A stretch of DNA of 64,000 bases. Origin: JAGXRK01 sp963714415 (lineage in GTDB: Bacteria > Bacteroidota > Ignavibacteria > Ignavibacteriales > Ignavibacteriaceae). Location of the stretch: NCBI GenBank assembly GCA_963714415.1, contig CAVQOL010000021.1, positions 20,042 to 84,041 of the forward strand, written 5' to 3'. The translations under genes were made by a program, and so were the position numbers. Position 1 is the stretch's first letter. Each line of letters begins with the position of its first letter. Below are positions 23,945 through 33,533 of this stretch, piece after piece. The notes under the pieces are model-generated. The model did not search any database. It was not told the DNA's origin and saw only the letters and a list, made by a program, of their open reading frames with translations.

Positions 23945-25270
23945 ATGAAAAACGTGTTAGTGCTAGGTGCAGGGTTAGTCAGTAAACCAGGTGTAAGATA
24001 TTTACTTAATCAAAAAAATATTTTTGTTACTGTTGCTTCAAGGACAGTAAGTAAAGCAGAAAATCTAATTGAGGGTTTCCCTAACGGTAAGGCTGTTCAG
24101 GTAAATGTTCAGGATGAAGCTCAATTATCAAATTTGATAGAAAAAAATGACATAATAGTCAGTCTTCTGCCTTGGGTACATCATCTAAAGGTAGCAAATT
24201 TGTGTCTTAAGTATAATAAACATATGGCCACAACTTCTTATGTAAGTGATGATATGCAAAAACTTCATGAAGAAGCAACAAAGAAAAACCTTCTCTTCTT
24301 AAACGAACTCGGAGTTGATCCGGGCATTGACCACATGTCTGCTATGAAGATTATTGATGAAGTTTATGAAGAGGGCGGAAAAGTACTTCATTTTTATTCT
24401 TACTGTGGCGGTCTTCCTGCTCCTGAAGATAATGATAATCCGTTCGGTTATAAATTTTCGTGGAGTCCAAAAGGCGTCGTTCTTGCATCAAAAAATTCTG
24501 CAAAATTCCTGGAGAATGGTAAGAACGTTGAAATCGAGGGCAAAAATTTATTCCTTAATTACAGGATTGACGAAGTAAAAGGTCTAGGCAAATTTGAAGT
24601 TTATCCCAATCGTAATTCCCTTCCCTACAAAGATCTCTATAATCTTAAAGATGCTCTAACAGTTATGAGAGGAACTTACAGAAATTTAGGTTGGTGTGAT
24701 ACTTTGAAAAAAATGGTTGATCTTGGTTTGATTAATGAAGAAAAAAAGAGCAGTCTAAAAGGAATTACTTACAGGAAAATGATAGCTGATATAATTGGTG
24801 AAAAAGATGATTCCAATTTAGAAGAGAAGGTTGCTAAAAAACTCAATCTGGAAACGAACTCGGAAATTTTGAAAAGATTTGAATGGTTAGGATTATTCAG
24901 CGATAAAAAAGTAAATGACTTTGATAATATATTGGATATTCTAAGCGAATTACTCCAGGAAAAATTAGTCTTTAAAAACAAAGAAAAAGACATGATTATT
25001 CTTCAGCATAAATTTACGGTAGAGAACGCCGATAAAACCAAAGACTTGGTTACATCAACACTAATTGACTTTGGTGAAGCATTAAAAGAATCATCAATGG
25101 CGCGAACTGTAAGTTTACCGTTAGCTATTGGAGTAAGGTTTATGGCTGAAGGTAAATTCAATTTGACCGGAGTGCAGATTCCAGTTCACAAGCAGATTTA
25201 CGAACCTGTTTTGAAAGAGCTCGAAACGCTCGGTATAAAAATGGATGAAAAGAAATTCAAATTAAATTAA
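23945..25270 (+). CDS. Saccharopine dehydrogenase (glutamate-forming)
   Basis: A 441-aa enzyme oxidising saccharopine to glutamate and aminoadipate semialdehyde. The Rossmann motif VLVLGAGLVSKPG is at the N-terminus. Then come SLLPWVHHLKVANLC, TTSYVSDDMQ, NELGVDPGIDHMSAM and YCGGLPAPEDNDNPFGYKFS, which match the C-terminal half of AASS almost block for block. Operon partner of LKR (2-bp gap). Together with the ALDH7 gene it completes lysine to 2-aminoadipate. Confidence 0.95.
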   Translation: MKNVLVLGAGLVSKPGVRYLLNQKNIFVTVASRTVSKAENLIEGFPNGKAVQVNVQDEAQLSNLIEKNDIIVSLLPWVHHLKVANLCLKYNKHMATTSYVSDDMQKLHEEATKKNLLFLNELGVDPGIDHMSAMKIIDEVYEEGGKVLHFYSYCGGLPAPEDNDNPFGYKFSWSPKGVVLASKNSAKFLENGKNVEIEGKNLFLNYRIDEVKGLGKFEVYPNRNSLPYKDLYNLKDALTVMRGTYRNLGWCDTLKKMVDLGLINEEKKSSLKGITYRKMIADIIGEKDDSNLEEKVAKKLNLETNSEILKRFEWLGLFSDKKVNDFDNILDILSELLQEKLVFKNKEKDMIILQHKFTVENADKTKDLVTSTLIDFGEALKESSMARTVSLPLAIGVRFMAEGKFNLTGVQIPVHKQIYEPVLKELETLGIKMDEKKFKLN

Positions 25271-25365
25271 ATTTCTTAACAACTTGAAGGGGGTTTGCAA
25301 TTTATTGAAAAAGTTCTTAGAATTATATTGTCCTAAAAAAATATAAGGATATAAACTACTTGCCG

Positions 25366-25392
25366 GGAGCGGCTCCTTTTTGGAGCCGTTCC
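25366..25392 (+). terminator. Hairpin after the saccharopine operon
   Basis: GGAGCGGCTCC-TTTTT-GGAGCCGTTCC, an 11-bp stem with one G-U, followed by TGTTTTAAAC. It probably ends the LKR-SDH transcript, though it lies 95 bp after the stop and only 23 bp before rsmI. The T-tract is imperfect, so it could instead be a dispersed hairpin repeat. Confidence 0.55.
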
Positions 25393-25415
25393 TGTTTTAA
25401 ACTATTTTTGAAGTA

Positions 25416-26104
25416 ATGATAGGTAAACTTTACATAGTAAGTACACCAATTGGAAATTTATCCGATATAACTTTTCGAGCAATTGATACCTTAAAGTCCG
25501 TTGATTTTATTGCTTGTGAAGATACACGTGTAACTGGTAATCTACTTAAGCATTTTGAAATAACTAAAGAATTATTTTCACTCAACGCTGTTAGTGAATC
25601 TCATAAATTAAAAATAGTTATTGATAGAATTCTAAATGGTAAGAATCCGCTGCATTAGTTTCAGATTCAGGGACACCAACAATTTCTGATCCGGGAAGCA
25701 GACTAATTTCTGAATCCATTAAAAATGGAATAGAAGTAATATCCATTCCTGGTCCATCAGCACTAGTATCTGCCTTATCAATAAGTGGACTTCCAACTAA
25801 TTCAGTTGTGTTTGAGGGATTTCTTCCTCAAAAAAAAGGCAGACAAAAGAAACTTTCTCAACTATCAGCAGAAGAACGAACAATAGTTTTATATGAATCG
25901 GTTTACAGAATTGAAAAGCTTATTAAGGAATTGAACGAACATATGCCTGAGAGATATGTTGTTGTTTGTCGTGAACTAACAAAAAAGTTTGAGGAATGTT
26001 GGAGAGGTTTTCCTTCAGATTTATTAGAATCGTTAAAGGATAAAACAATTAAAGGCGAATTTGTCGTTATTATAGCGCCAAAGAATTGGGAACAAAGACC
26101 TTAA
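25416..26104 (+). CDS. rsmI: 16S rRNA (cytidine-1402 2'-O)-methyltransferase (one frameshift near 25648)
   Basis: SAM-dependent methyltransferase of the tetrapyrrole-methylase fold acting on C1402 of 16S rRNA. N-terminal blocks KLYIVSTPIGNLSDITFRAIDTL, ACEDTRVTGNLLKHF and SLNAVSESHK are canonical. After LNGKN the frame breaks (one base missing). The sequence then resumes as ALVSDSGTPTISDPGSRLI, GPSALVSALSISGLPT and FEGFLPQKKGRQ, with a stop at 26104. Corrected length is about 229 aa, typical for RsmI. The gap holds no missense decay, so this is probably a consensus error. Convergent with apt (5-bp gap). Confidence 0.9.
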
Positions 26105-26109
26105 CAACT

Positions 26110-26637
26110 CTAATTCTCATCTTCATAAATTATTAAAGATCGAACATCATACTTTTTAAGTTTTTCTCTGCCATTGAGAAAAGACAATTCAATTAAAAAA
26201 CTTATTTGAACCACTTCCCCACCCAGTCGTTCAATCAATTTACAAGCAGCTTCCATTGTTCCGCCAGTTGCAAGTAGATCATCATGTAATAAAACCTTAT
26301 CACCCGGAACAATCGCATCTGAATGAATTTCTATTTTATCTTCGCCATATTCGAGTAAGTATGTTTCGGATAATTTTTCTGCGGGAAGTTTTCCCGGTTT
26401 TCTGATAGGTACGAATCCGCAGTTTAATTTTTCTGCCAGAAGAGAACCGAAAATGAATCCCCTTGACTCAATACCTATAACTTTAGTTATACCTTTATCT
26501 TTTGATAATTCAAATAACTTTTCAGTTGTTATCCTCAAGGCATCTTTATCTTTCAACAGAGTTGTTATATCTCTGAACATTATCCCTTTTTTCGGAAAAT
26601 CTTTAATGCTTCTAATATGTTTTTTCAAATTCAACAA
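26110..26637 (-). CDS. apt: Adenine phosphoribosyltransferase
   Basis: Salvages adenine with PRPP to AMP. The 175-aa protein has DFPKKGIMFRDITTLL, GIESRGFIFG, FVPIRKPGKLP and the PRPP-binding block VLLHDDLLATGGTM, all standard for Apt. Length is normal and no signal is present. It follows the crotonase gene by 10 bp in the minus-strand group dus, PAP2, crotonase, apt. Confidence 0.96.
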   Translation of the reverse strand: MLNLKKHIRSIKDFPKKGIMFRDITTLLKDKDALRITTEKLFELSKDKGITKVIGIESRGFIFGSLLAEKLNCGFVPIRKPGKLPAEKLSETYLLEYGEDKIEIHSDAIVPGDKVLLHDDLLATGGTMEAACKLIERLGGEVVQISFLIELSFLNGREKLKKYDVRSLIIYEDEN

Positions 26638-26647
26638 TCATTTTAAA

Positions 26648-27397
26648 TTATTCCTTATTAAGAAATTTTTGTATTCCATTTTTAAAATCATCAGTAGTCC
26701 GGCTTATTACATTAAGATTAACACAAAATTGTATTGCTGAGTCCAAATTCATATCAGAAACTGAATGAACCATTTTTTTTGTTGTCTCAATGCTTAATGA
26801 AGAATTTTTATTTAAAACTTCCGCAACTCTCATAGACTCTTCCATAACATTCTCAGACAAGTAATTTGCAAACCCAATTTCATACGCACGTCTTCCGGAA
26901 ATTGTTTCCCCGGTTAATAACATTTGTTTAGTATGACTTTCACCAATTTTTCTCAATAAAAATAATGAGACAACTGCAGGAATGAATCCGATCTTAACTT
27001 CGCTGTAACCAAATTTGGAAAATTCAGGATGTGCAACAATTAAATCGCATACACTAGCAAGTCCGCATCCTCCGGCAATTGCTGGTCCGTTTACCGCTGC
27101 AATAGTTGGCTTTGGAAATTTATAGATTTTAACAAATAATTCGGCTAAGGAATCAGAATCTTTTTCATTTTCTAAAAGTGAATTATCATTGATTTCTTTC
27201 AAATATGAAAGATCAGCACCTGCACAGAATGAACTACCTTCTCCGGTTATAATTACAGATTTTACTTCTTTGTTGTCTTCGACATCATTCAAAGCATTCT
27301 TCAATTGCGCAACTAATTCAGGATTAAGTGCATTTCTTTTATCAGGTCGTGCTAAAGAAATTATTGCTGTGTTATTTTTTATTTCTGATTTTACCAT
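26648..27397 (-). CDS. Enoyl-CoA hydratase/isomerase family protein (methylglutaconyl-CoA hydratase-like)
   Basis: A 249-aa crotonase-fold protein. The oxyanion-hole block is GSSFCAGADLSYL, and AAVNGPAIAGGCGLASVCDLIVA is followed by FGYSEVKIGFIPA. The first catalytic Glu of classical hydratases (GGCEL) is Gly here, while the second (SEVKIG) is kept. This pattern is also seen in AUH/LiuC methylglutaconyl-CoA hydratases. That would link to leucine/HMG-CoA metabolism, but crotonase specificity cannot be read reliably from motifs. Situated between apt and a PAP2-like gene. Confidence 0.8.
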   Translation of the reverse strand: MVKSEIKNNTAIISLARPDKRNALNPELVAQLKNALNDVEDNKEVKSVIITGEGSSFCAGADLSYLKEINDNSLLENEKDSDSLAELFVKIYKFPKPTIAAVNGPAIAGGCGLASVCDLIVAHPEFSKFGYSEVKIGFIPAVVSLFLLRKIGESHTKQMLLTGETISGRRAYEIGFANYLSENVMEESMRVAEVLNKNSSLSIETTKKMVHSVSDMNLDSAIQFCVNLNVISRTTDDFKNGIQKFLNKE

Positions 27398-27414
27398 AAC
27401 AGTGTATTATTCTT

Positions 27415-28020
27415 TTAATAACTAAAATATTTTACTATAAAATATATTTGAATATAAGTTGAAGTAAAAGCTAAAACTCCACCAGCAAATACTTGCGCAA
27501 AAGAATGACATTGAAGTCTTATTCTTGCCCACCCCACAATTACTACTATTATTCCAAATATCAAAGCGTACAGACCAAATACAAACGTTAAAGCTGCAAA
27601 TGGACCGGAAGCACCCATTGCGTGCGCGCTTATCTTCCAGTGTTTATTTATAAAAATTGTAATAAGTGTATTGGAAATATAGCAAAACCAAAATGCTATT
27701 AACATTATGTTTACTTCAAAATAAATAAGTATTAAAAATCCAATTACATAAAAAACTATTGCAATAGAAAAAGGTAATGTTCTTTCTTCTTTAATAGAGG
27801 CATCGCTGTCAACAAGTAATTCTTTATGTCTAAGGAAAAAGAATAATACTATAGGAGCAACAAATCCTAATAAATAAGCAGCAAATAAAGTAACAATTAT
27901 TTTTAATGATTCTGTTTCTATATAAAATGCAAAAAAGGTAAAAATAATAATTGTAAAAGATGGAGGTACAAAAATAGTTGAAATGATTCTTGCGGTTTTA
28001 TTTAAAAATGATTTTGCCAA
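27415..28020 (-). CDS. PAP2-like membrane phosphatase family protein
   Basis: A 201-aa membrane protein with about six hydrophobic helices. Degenerate PAP2 phosphatase motifs are arranged in order: KEERTLPF (for KxxxxxxRP), SAHAMGASG (for PSGH) and ARIRLQCHSFAQV (for SRxxxxxHxxxD). The third motif retains Arg and His; the Asp is replaced. It may act on lipid phosphates or be catalytically altered. It lies 8 bp from the dus gene. Confidence 0.65.
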   Translation of the reverse strand: MAKSFLNKTARIISTIFVPPSFTIIIFTFFAFYIETESLKIIVTLFAAYLLGFVAPIVLFFFLRHKELLVDSDASIKEERTLPFSIAIVFYVIGFLILIYFEVNIMLIAFWFCYISNTLITIFINKHWKISAHAMGASGPFAALTFVFGLYALIFGIIVVIVGWARIRLQCHSFAQVFAGGVLAFTSTYIQIYFIVKYFSY

Positions 28021-28028
28021 ATGAAGTT

Positions 28029-29051
28029 TTATGATTGTAAACCTGTTTGTACCCTTGCAGGATATATCGAGCCATAGGTTTTGTTCTTTAACTCTTCCAA
28101 ATATCTGAATAAAACATTTTTTACGGATTCGAAATCAGTGAATTGCATAAGCTCCATTCTTACTTTGGATGCATGATGCATTCCTTTCAGATAACCGGAG
28201 TAAAATTTTCTGTGTTCAATAACAGCTCTCCGCTCACCTTTTACACCGATAGCGAGTTCAAGATGTCGTAAGCAAGTCTTAATTCTCATTCCGTCGTCAA
28301 TTTCTGTTGATATTGATCCAGTTGATAATAATTCTTTAGCTTCTTTAAATATCCATGGATTACCGATTGCCCCACGAGCGATCATTACTGCATCGGCATT
28401 AGTTTCTGAAAAAGCTCTTTTTACATCATAAGCGGAAAGCACGTTTCCATTAAGTATAACAGGAATAGAAACAACTTCTTTAACTTGATTTATCCAACTC
28501 CAGTCTGCATTGCCTTTGTGACCCATTTGTCTTGTTCTGCAATGAACCGTTAGAGCTTTAATTCCAACATCCTCCAGCATTTTAGCAGCTTCGACTATTT
28601 TTATGCTGCTGTTATCCCAGCCTATTCTTGTCTTAACGGTTACCGGTATAGAAACATTATCCACAACAGCACTAACCATCTTTTGTAAATAAGGAAGATC
28701 TTTAAGAAGTGCAGATCCTGCTCCGCAGCCGACTACATTTTTAACCCAACAGCCTGCATTTATATCTATTAATTCGGGATTTTCTGCTTCAGCAATTTTT
28801 GCTGCACCAACCATAGATTCAATGTTACTGCCGTAAATCTGAATACCAACGGGTCTTTCTTCATCAATAATTTTTAGTTTATTATGTGTCTTTTCATTTG
28901 AACGGACTAAGCCCTCAGAATTAACAAATTCAGTATAGACTAAATCAGCACCAAGTTCTCTGCAAACCAGACGGAAAGAAATATCCGTAACATCTTCCAT
29001 TGGTGCCAGAAGAATTGCTTTGTTTATTTCTATTTTACCAATTTTTAACAT
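28029..29051 (-). CDS. dusB: tRNA-dihydrouridine synthase, DusB-type
   Basis: FMN-dependent reductase producing dihydrouridine in tRNA D-loops. The 340-aa protein begins with ILLAPMEDVTDISFR and includes DINAGCWVKNVVGCGAGSALL with the catalytic Cys region (normally NxGCP). VKTRIGWD, TVHCRTRQMGHKG, NGNVLSAYD and MIARGAIGNPWIF follow in order. The segment W-V replacing C-P after AGC is a small departure from the family's NMGCP, with Cys retained. First gene of the minus-strand group. Confidence 0.9.
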   Translation of the reverse strand: MLKIGKIEINKAILLAPMEDVTDISFRLVCRELGADLVYTEFVNSEGLVRSNEKTHNKLKIIDEERPVGIQIYGSNIESMVGAAKIAEAENPELIDINAGCWVKNVVGCGAGSALLKDLPYLQKMVSAVVDNVSIPVTVKTRIGWDNSSIKIVEAAKMLEDVGIKALTVHCRTRQMGHKGNADWSWINQVKEVVSIPVILNGNVLSAYDVKRAFSETNADAVMIARGAIGNPWIFKEAKELLSTGSISTEIDDGMRIKTCLRHLELAIGVKGERRAVIEHRKFYSGYLKGMHHASKVRMELMQFTDFESVKNVLFRYLEELKNKTYGSIYPARVQTGLQS

Positions 29052-29223
29052 ATCTGAGGTCTAAGATAATCAATCATAAGTAAAATATTTACACTAATCT
29101 TTATCATCCTATTAACTGCAATATATACTCCGCTATTTGAGATTGAAATACTAAAACGACTTCATTTAACATATAAATTTTACAATATTATCATAGTAAA
29201 TTTTTATAAATACGGTAAAATAA

Positions 29224-31377
29224 ATGCGATTACTTTTCTCTGCTCTTTTCCTTTCAACAACCTTCGTTTTTTCTATCTCTGCACAGGAAAAAACAGATAC
29301 AACAAAACCGGGTGATCAATACCATTTAAGAATAGCAGATTCACTCTTCTATGAAACTGATGAAGTTATGGTTACCGGAACTCGAATTCAAAAAAAAATA
29401 ATTGATATTCCTTATTCTGTAGTGCGGATTAGCAATATGCAATACAAATACGAGAAAAAGGTTTCAATTGGTGATGTGTTGAATTTTGTTCCGGGTGTTT
29501 TTCTTCAATCGAGATATGGAAATCACGATGTAAGAATTTCAATAAGAGGATTTGGCAGTCGTTCAAACTCAGGTATACGCGGAGTTAGAATTTTGCTGGA
29601 TGGAATTCCTGAATCGGAACCGGATGGACAAACAAGAATTGAAGCTATTGATTTTAACTCTGTTGGAAGTATTGAAATTGTAAAAGGAAATTCTTCTTCA
29701 CTTTACACAAATGCTCCGGGTGGAGTTGTTAATTTTATCAATGATATAAATTTCCCTCACACATCCATAGTAAACTTTAATGATTTTGGTTCTTACAATT
29801 TAAGACGTAATGGATTTAAAGCCGGTATAAGAACAGATGACTACGGATTTTTGGCAACTTACACATATCACACTTCTGAAGGATTCAGAGAACATAGCGA
29901 GGATTACTGGCATATATTAAATACTGTTTATGAATTATTTCCCGGAAGACATTCTAATTTCCAGGTACTTGGTTATTTTGTTAATGGCCTTATACGGTTG
30001 CCCGGTTCTTTAACCAAAGAAGAATTTGAAGAAGACTATCTTCAGGCAGCTCAAAGAGAAATTGATTTTGACTTCAGGCGAATTACTAAAAAAGGCCGAG
30101 TTGCGTTAAGATACTCAACTAAATTTGGAGAAAACCTGAATAACGAAATTGAGTTAACCACTTATGGAACAATAAAATATTTTGAAAGAACTGCCAGAAC
30201 TTATCGAATAATAAACCGATACGGACTTGGCTCAACAATTAGATTTGTGAATAAATCTACTTTCCTTGACAGATTGAATGAGTTTTCTATTGGTGGGGAT
30301 CTTCTTTATCAAACCGGTCCAATTGAAGAATATAGAAACATCGGTGGGAAGAAAGATGATTTGAATATTGGAATCACTGATGAGACAATTGGCAACAGCG
30401 GTTTTTACGTCCTTAATAATTTTGAGATCATTCAAGACAGGATGTCTTTGATGTTAAGCGGTAGATACGACAATGTTTACTTCGATCAAAAAAATCAACT
30501 GCTAGCTGTGCAAAATGATATGAGAAGATTTGAGGCTTTCACGCCTAAGGTTGCACTCAATTATAAAATCACTCCTTCTGTTGCTGTTTATACTTCCTAT
30601 GGATTAAGCTTCGATTCACCAGCTGGTAATGAACTTGAAAATTATCCTATTAGTTCTAATACCGGTAAATTATTAAATCCTGATTTAGAGCCGCAGGAAT
30701 CAAAAAACTTTGAATTGGGTATAAAAGGAAATTTAATTTATCCGGATAGAGTATTCTTTAGAAATGTTTTCTTTGAAGCTACATTTTTTAACAGTGTAAT
30801 TGACAATGAAATAGTGCCATTCGAAGTATTCAGTGATGTGTTCTTTAGAAACTCCGCACAGACTCTGAGAAGAGGAATAGAATTCGGAACAAACCTGGAA
30901 TTACTTATTGGACTACGATTCGCAGTATCTTATACTTTTTCCGATTTCTTTTATGAAAAATATATTACTGAAACTATTGACATAGTAGAGGGACAAATAG
31001 TGACGGATGAAAAAGATTTCTCAGAAAATATTGTACCAAGCATTCCAAAGCATAATCTACTCATTTCTTTATCGTACGAAAAAAATATTTTTAACAATCT
31101 GACGGCGTTCGGGAAAGTGAGCTATCAGAATGTAAGCGAAATGTATGTTGATGATCAGAACTCAGATAAAACGGATTCATATCAGCTTTTAAATACTACT
31201 CTTGGAATTGACTTACAGTTTAACAGATTTAATATAAGATTATCGGGTGGAGTAAATAACTTATTCGATGAAAAATATGTTGGTTTTATAAACATTAATT
31301 CCACGTCTTTAAGATTTTATGAAGCCGGTGAACCAAGAAACTTTTTTGCAAGTTTGAATTTAGGTTACACTTTTTAA
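29224..31377 (+). CDS. TonB-dependent outer-membrane receptor
   Basis: A 717-aa outer-membrane transporter. The signal peptide (1-20) ends at ISAQE. A TonB-box-like start, TDEVMVTGTRIQKK, leads into the plug (about 45-165: VLNFVPGVFLQSRYG, ISIRGFGSRSNSGIRGVRILLDGIPE, IEIVKGNSSSLYTNAPGGVVNF). A 22-strand-type barrel ends with an aromatic C-terminal residue in NLGYTF. The plug has the SIRGFG and GGVVNF signatures of siderophore/metal receptors, but no substrate can be assigned. No CarboxypepD-like extension is present, unlike the second receptor at 59148. Monocistronic or cotranscribed with the exported BNR protein 34 bp downstream. Confidence 0.9.
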   Translation: MRLLFSALFLSTTFVFSISAQEKTDTTKPGDQYHLRIADSLFYETDEVMVTGTRIQKKIIDIPYSVVRISNMQYKYEKKVSIGDVLNFVPGVFLQSRYGNHDVRISIRGFGSRSNSGIRGVRILLDGIPESEPDGQTRIEAIDFNSVGSIEIVKGNSSSLYTNAPGGVVNFINDINFPHTSIVNFNDFGSYNLRRNGFKAGIRTDDYGFLATYTYHTSEGFREHSEDYWHILNTVYELFPGRHSNFQVLGYFVNGLIRLPGSLTKEEFEEDYLQAAQREIDFDFRRITKKGRVALRYSTKFGENLNNEIELTTYGTIKYFERTARTYRIINRYGLGSTIRFVNKSTFLDRLNEFSIGGDLLYQTGPIEEYRNIGGKKDDLNIGITDETIGNSGFYVLNNFEIIQDRMSLMLSGRYDNVYFDQKNQLLAVQNDMRRFEAFTPKVALNYKITPSVAVYTSYGLSFDSPAGNELENYPISSNTGKLLNPDLEPQESKNFELGIKGNLIYPDRVFFRNVFFEATFFNSVIDNEIVPFEVFSDVFFRNSAQTLRRGIEFGTNLELLIGLRFAVSYTFSDFFYEKYITETIDIVEGQIVTDEKDFSENIVPSIPKHNLLISLSYEKNIFNNLTAFGKVSYQNVSEMYVDDQNSDKTDSYQLLNTTLGIDLQFNRFNIRLSGGVNNLFDEKYVGFININSTSLRFYEAGEPRNFFASLNLGYTF

Positions 31378-31411
31378 ATTATTATAATTTATTACTATAA
31401 CGTTTTAAGCT

Positions 31412-33355
31412 TTGAGTAAAAAATCAATTCAAATATTATTTATTATTTTTATATTAATTTTTACAAGGGAAATATTCTCACAATCAGCCACGGAATTTCA
31501 GAATCCTACTGATCTAATTATTGGAAAAAGTTTTAGGATTTATCCAAGTCAGGTTAGCCAATCAGAAACTTTTATTGTTAACCATCCAACTAATTCATAC
31601 ATAATGTTCGCTTCAGCATATACATTTGTACCAAATCCGTTTTTTATCAGCGAGGGCATTTATGTTTCGACTAACTCAGGAGAAAACTGGTACGGAAGCG
31701 ATACTTGCAGTGGTTTGCCTATACAATTTCATGGTGGTGAACCGGCAATTTCAATTGATAAAAACGGAACTTTCCTGATAAACAGACTTGGAAGACAGCC
31801 AACTTTTATTGGTCTATATTCACACTATTCTACTGATAATGGAGTAACCTGGAGTGGGCAATTAACGATATCGGCAGATGAACTTGAGAAACACTCTATT
31901 GCAAGTGATGTGTTTAGCGTAAGTGATTATTATGGAAGAACTTATGCTGTTTATACAATGTTGACTCCACCATATAATGTTAAAATTACTTATACTGATA
32001 ATGGTGGCCAAAACTGGATTCCAACTTCTGCAATTAACAATCCACTAGTCAGATGTTTTGGTACAGACATAAGTGTCAAATTTAATGGTGAAGTATTAGT
32101 TTGCTGGGCTGTAATTCCAACAGATGTTGCATCCCCTTATGAAATTTATATTGGATTTGCAATCTCTTCTAATGGTGGAAGTTCATGGATCGTTCAGGAA
32201 AAAGCAATTCAAACTCGAGGTATAACCGGCATACTTAGTCAGAAACAAAATATCAGGGTTAACAGCACGCCGAGAATAACAGTAGACAATTCTAATAGTC
32301 AGTATAACGGAAATATTTATATCGTAACATCACAGAAAGAACTTGCCCCAGCAGGTAATGATCCGGATATAGTTTTATTTAAATCAACTGATAATGGAAG
32401 TACCTGGTCTCAAGGAATTAGAGTAAATCAGGATGCTCTCAACAACGGAAAAATACAATTCTTCCCCGCTATTCACATTGATCCTTTTGGAGGAATAAAT
32501 ATTTTATATCTGGATGATAGAAATACAACCAGCGATTCAACAGGAGTATTTTTATCTCGATCTATGGATGGCGGAGAAACCTGGATGGATTATCAGGTAA
32601 GTGATCATAATTTTCAACCAATTGCTGTGAGTGGTTTGGGAGCCGGTAATGTTTCCGATCACATAGACATAACTTATACGAACGGAAAACTTTGGCCAGT
32701 TTGGATGGATAATTCAACCGGTGTTTACCAGGTATGGACGGCTCCAATTGCTCTTGATTCCGTTTCTGAACAGATAAATGCACCTTCCAATCTTATTGCA
32801 GAGGCTGATACTTTCTCAATCGGTTTATCTTGGACGGATAATTCTGATAATGAATTGGGATTTGTTATTGAGAGACGTGATGGCCCTATTTTGAATAGCA
32901 TTCCGTTTTTTACGATAGACACAGTCTTGGCTGATATTACAAATTATCTCGATCTAGGGCTTTTATCAAACTCAACTTATACATACAGGATTCATGCATT
33001 TAACCAGGATGGAGTTTCTGGATTTAGTAATTCGATTGAAGCAACTACACTACCTGAAATGGCCGATAGTAACGATCAAAATTTATTTATTTTAAAACAA
33101 AATTATCCTAATCCATTTACTACTGAAACTACTATAGAAATCCGCGTCGCTTACTTATCTAAGATATCTTTAAAGATGTATGATGTTCTTGGAAATGAGA
33201 TTACAGTTTTAGTTGATGATTATTTTTCTGAAGGAGAGCATCAAATCAATTTCAATAGCTCAGAATTAAATAGAAACTTATCAAGCGGAATATACTTTTA
33301 TCGATTAATATCGGAAAATTTTTCTGAAACAAAATCTATGGTTTTAGTTAAGTAA
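31412..33355 (+). CDS. T9SS-exported BNR/sialidase-like propeller protein with Fn3 domain
   Basis: A 647-aa secreted protein starting at TTG 31412. The signal peptide (1-23) is followed by BNR-type repeats with Asp-box motifs (STNSGENWYG, STDNGVTWSG, TDNGGQNWIP, STDNGSTWSQ, SMDGGETWMD), building a six-bladed propeller (about 40-450). A fibronectin type III domain (about 455-545) follows. The C-terminal ~75 residues carry KQNYPNPFTTETTIEI and GIYFYRLISENFSETKSMVLVK, the type A T9SS sorting signal. Catalytic sialidase Arg/Tyr triads are not obvious, so it is likely a binding or structural surface protein. Confidence 0.87.
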   Translation: MSKKSIQILFIIFILIFTREIFSQSATEFQNPTDLIIGKSFRIYPSQVSQSETFIVNHPTNSYIMFASAYTFVPNPFFISEGIYVSTNSGENWYGSDTCSGLPIQFHGGEPAISIDKNGTFLINRLGRQPTFIGLYSHYSTDNGVTWSGQLTISADELEKHSIASDVFSVSDYYGRTYAVYTMLTPPYNVKITYTDNGGQNWIPTSAINNPLVRCFGTDISVKFNGEVLVCWAVIPTDVASPYEIYIGFAISSNGGSSWIVQEKAIQTRGITGILSQKQNIRVNSTPRITVDNSNSQYNGNIYIVTSQKELAPAGNDPDIVLFKSTDNGSTWSQGIRVNQDALNNGKIQFFPAIHIDPFGGINILYLDDRNTTSDSTGVFLSRSMDGGETWMDYQVSDHNFQPIAVSGLGAGNVSDHIDITYTNGKLWPVWMDNSTGVYQVWTAPIALDSVSEQINAPSNLIAEADTFSIGLSWTDNSDNELGFVIERRDGPILNSIPFFTIDTVLADITNYLDLGLLSNSTYTYRIHAFNQDGVSGFSNSIEATTLPEMADSNDQNLFILKQNYPNPFTTETTIEIRVAYLSKISLKMYDVLGNEITVLVDDYFSEGEHQINFNSSELNRNLSSGIYFYRLISENFSETKSMVLVK

Positions 33356-33533
33356 AACTGCTTTTTTATCTGTCGGATTTTCTTAACCATTCATATAATG
33401 ATTTTAAGACTTAGGGACTAAATTCTGATAACCACTTAATTTTGGAAAAATTTAAAATGGAAAGAAATCTTCTCATAAATGAATCAATTCTTTCCATATA
33501 TTTGCCCACAAAATTTTAAATATAGGAGATAGA

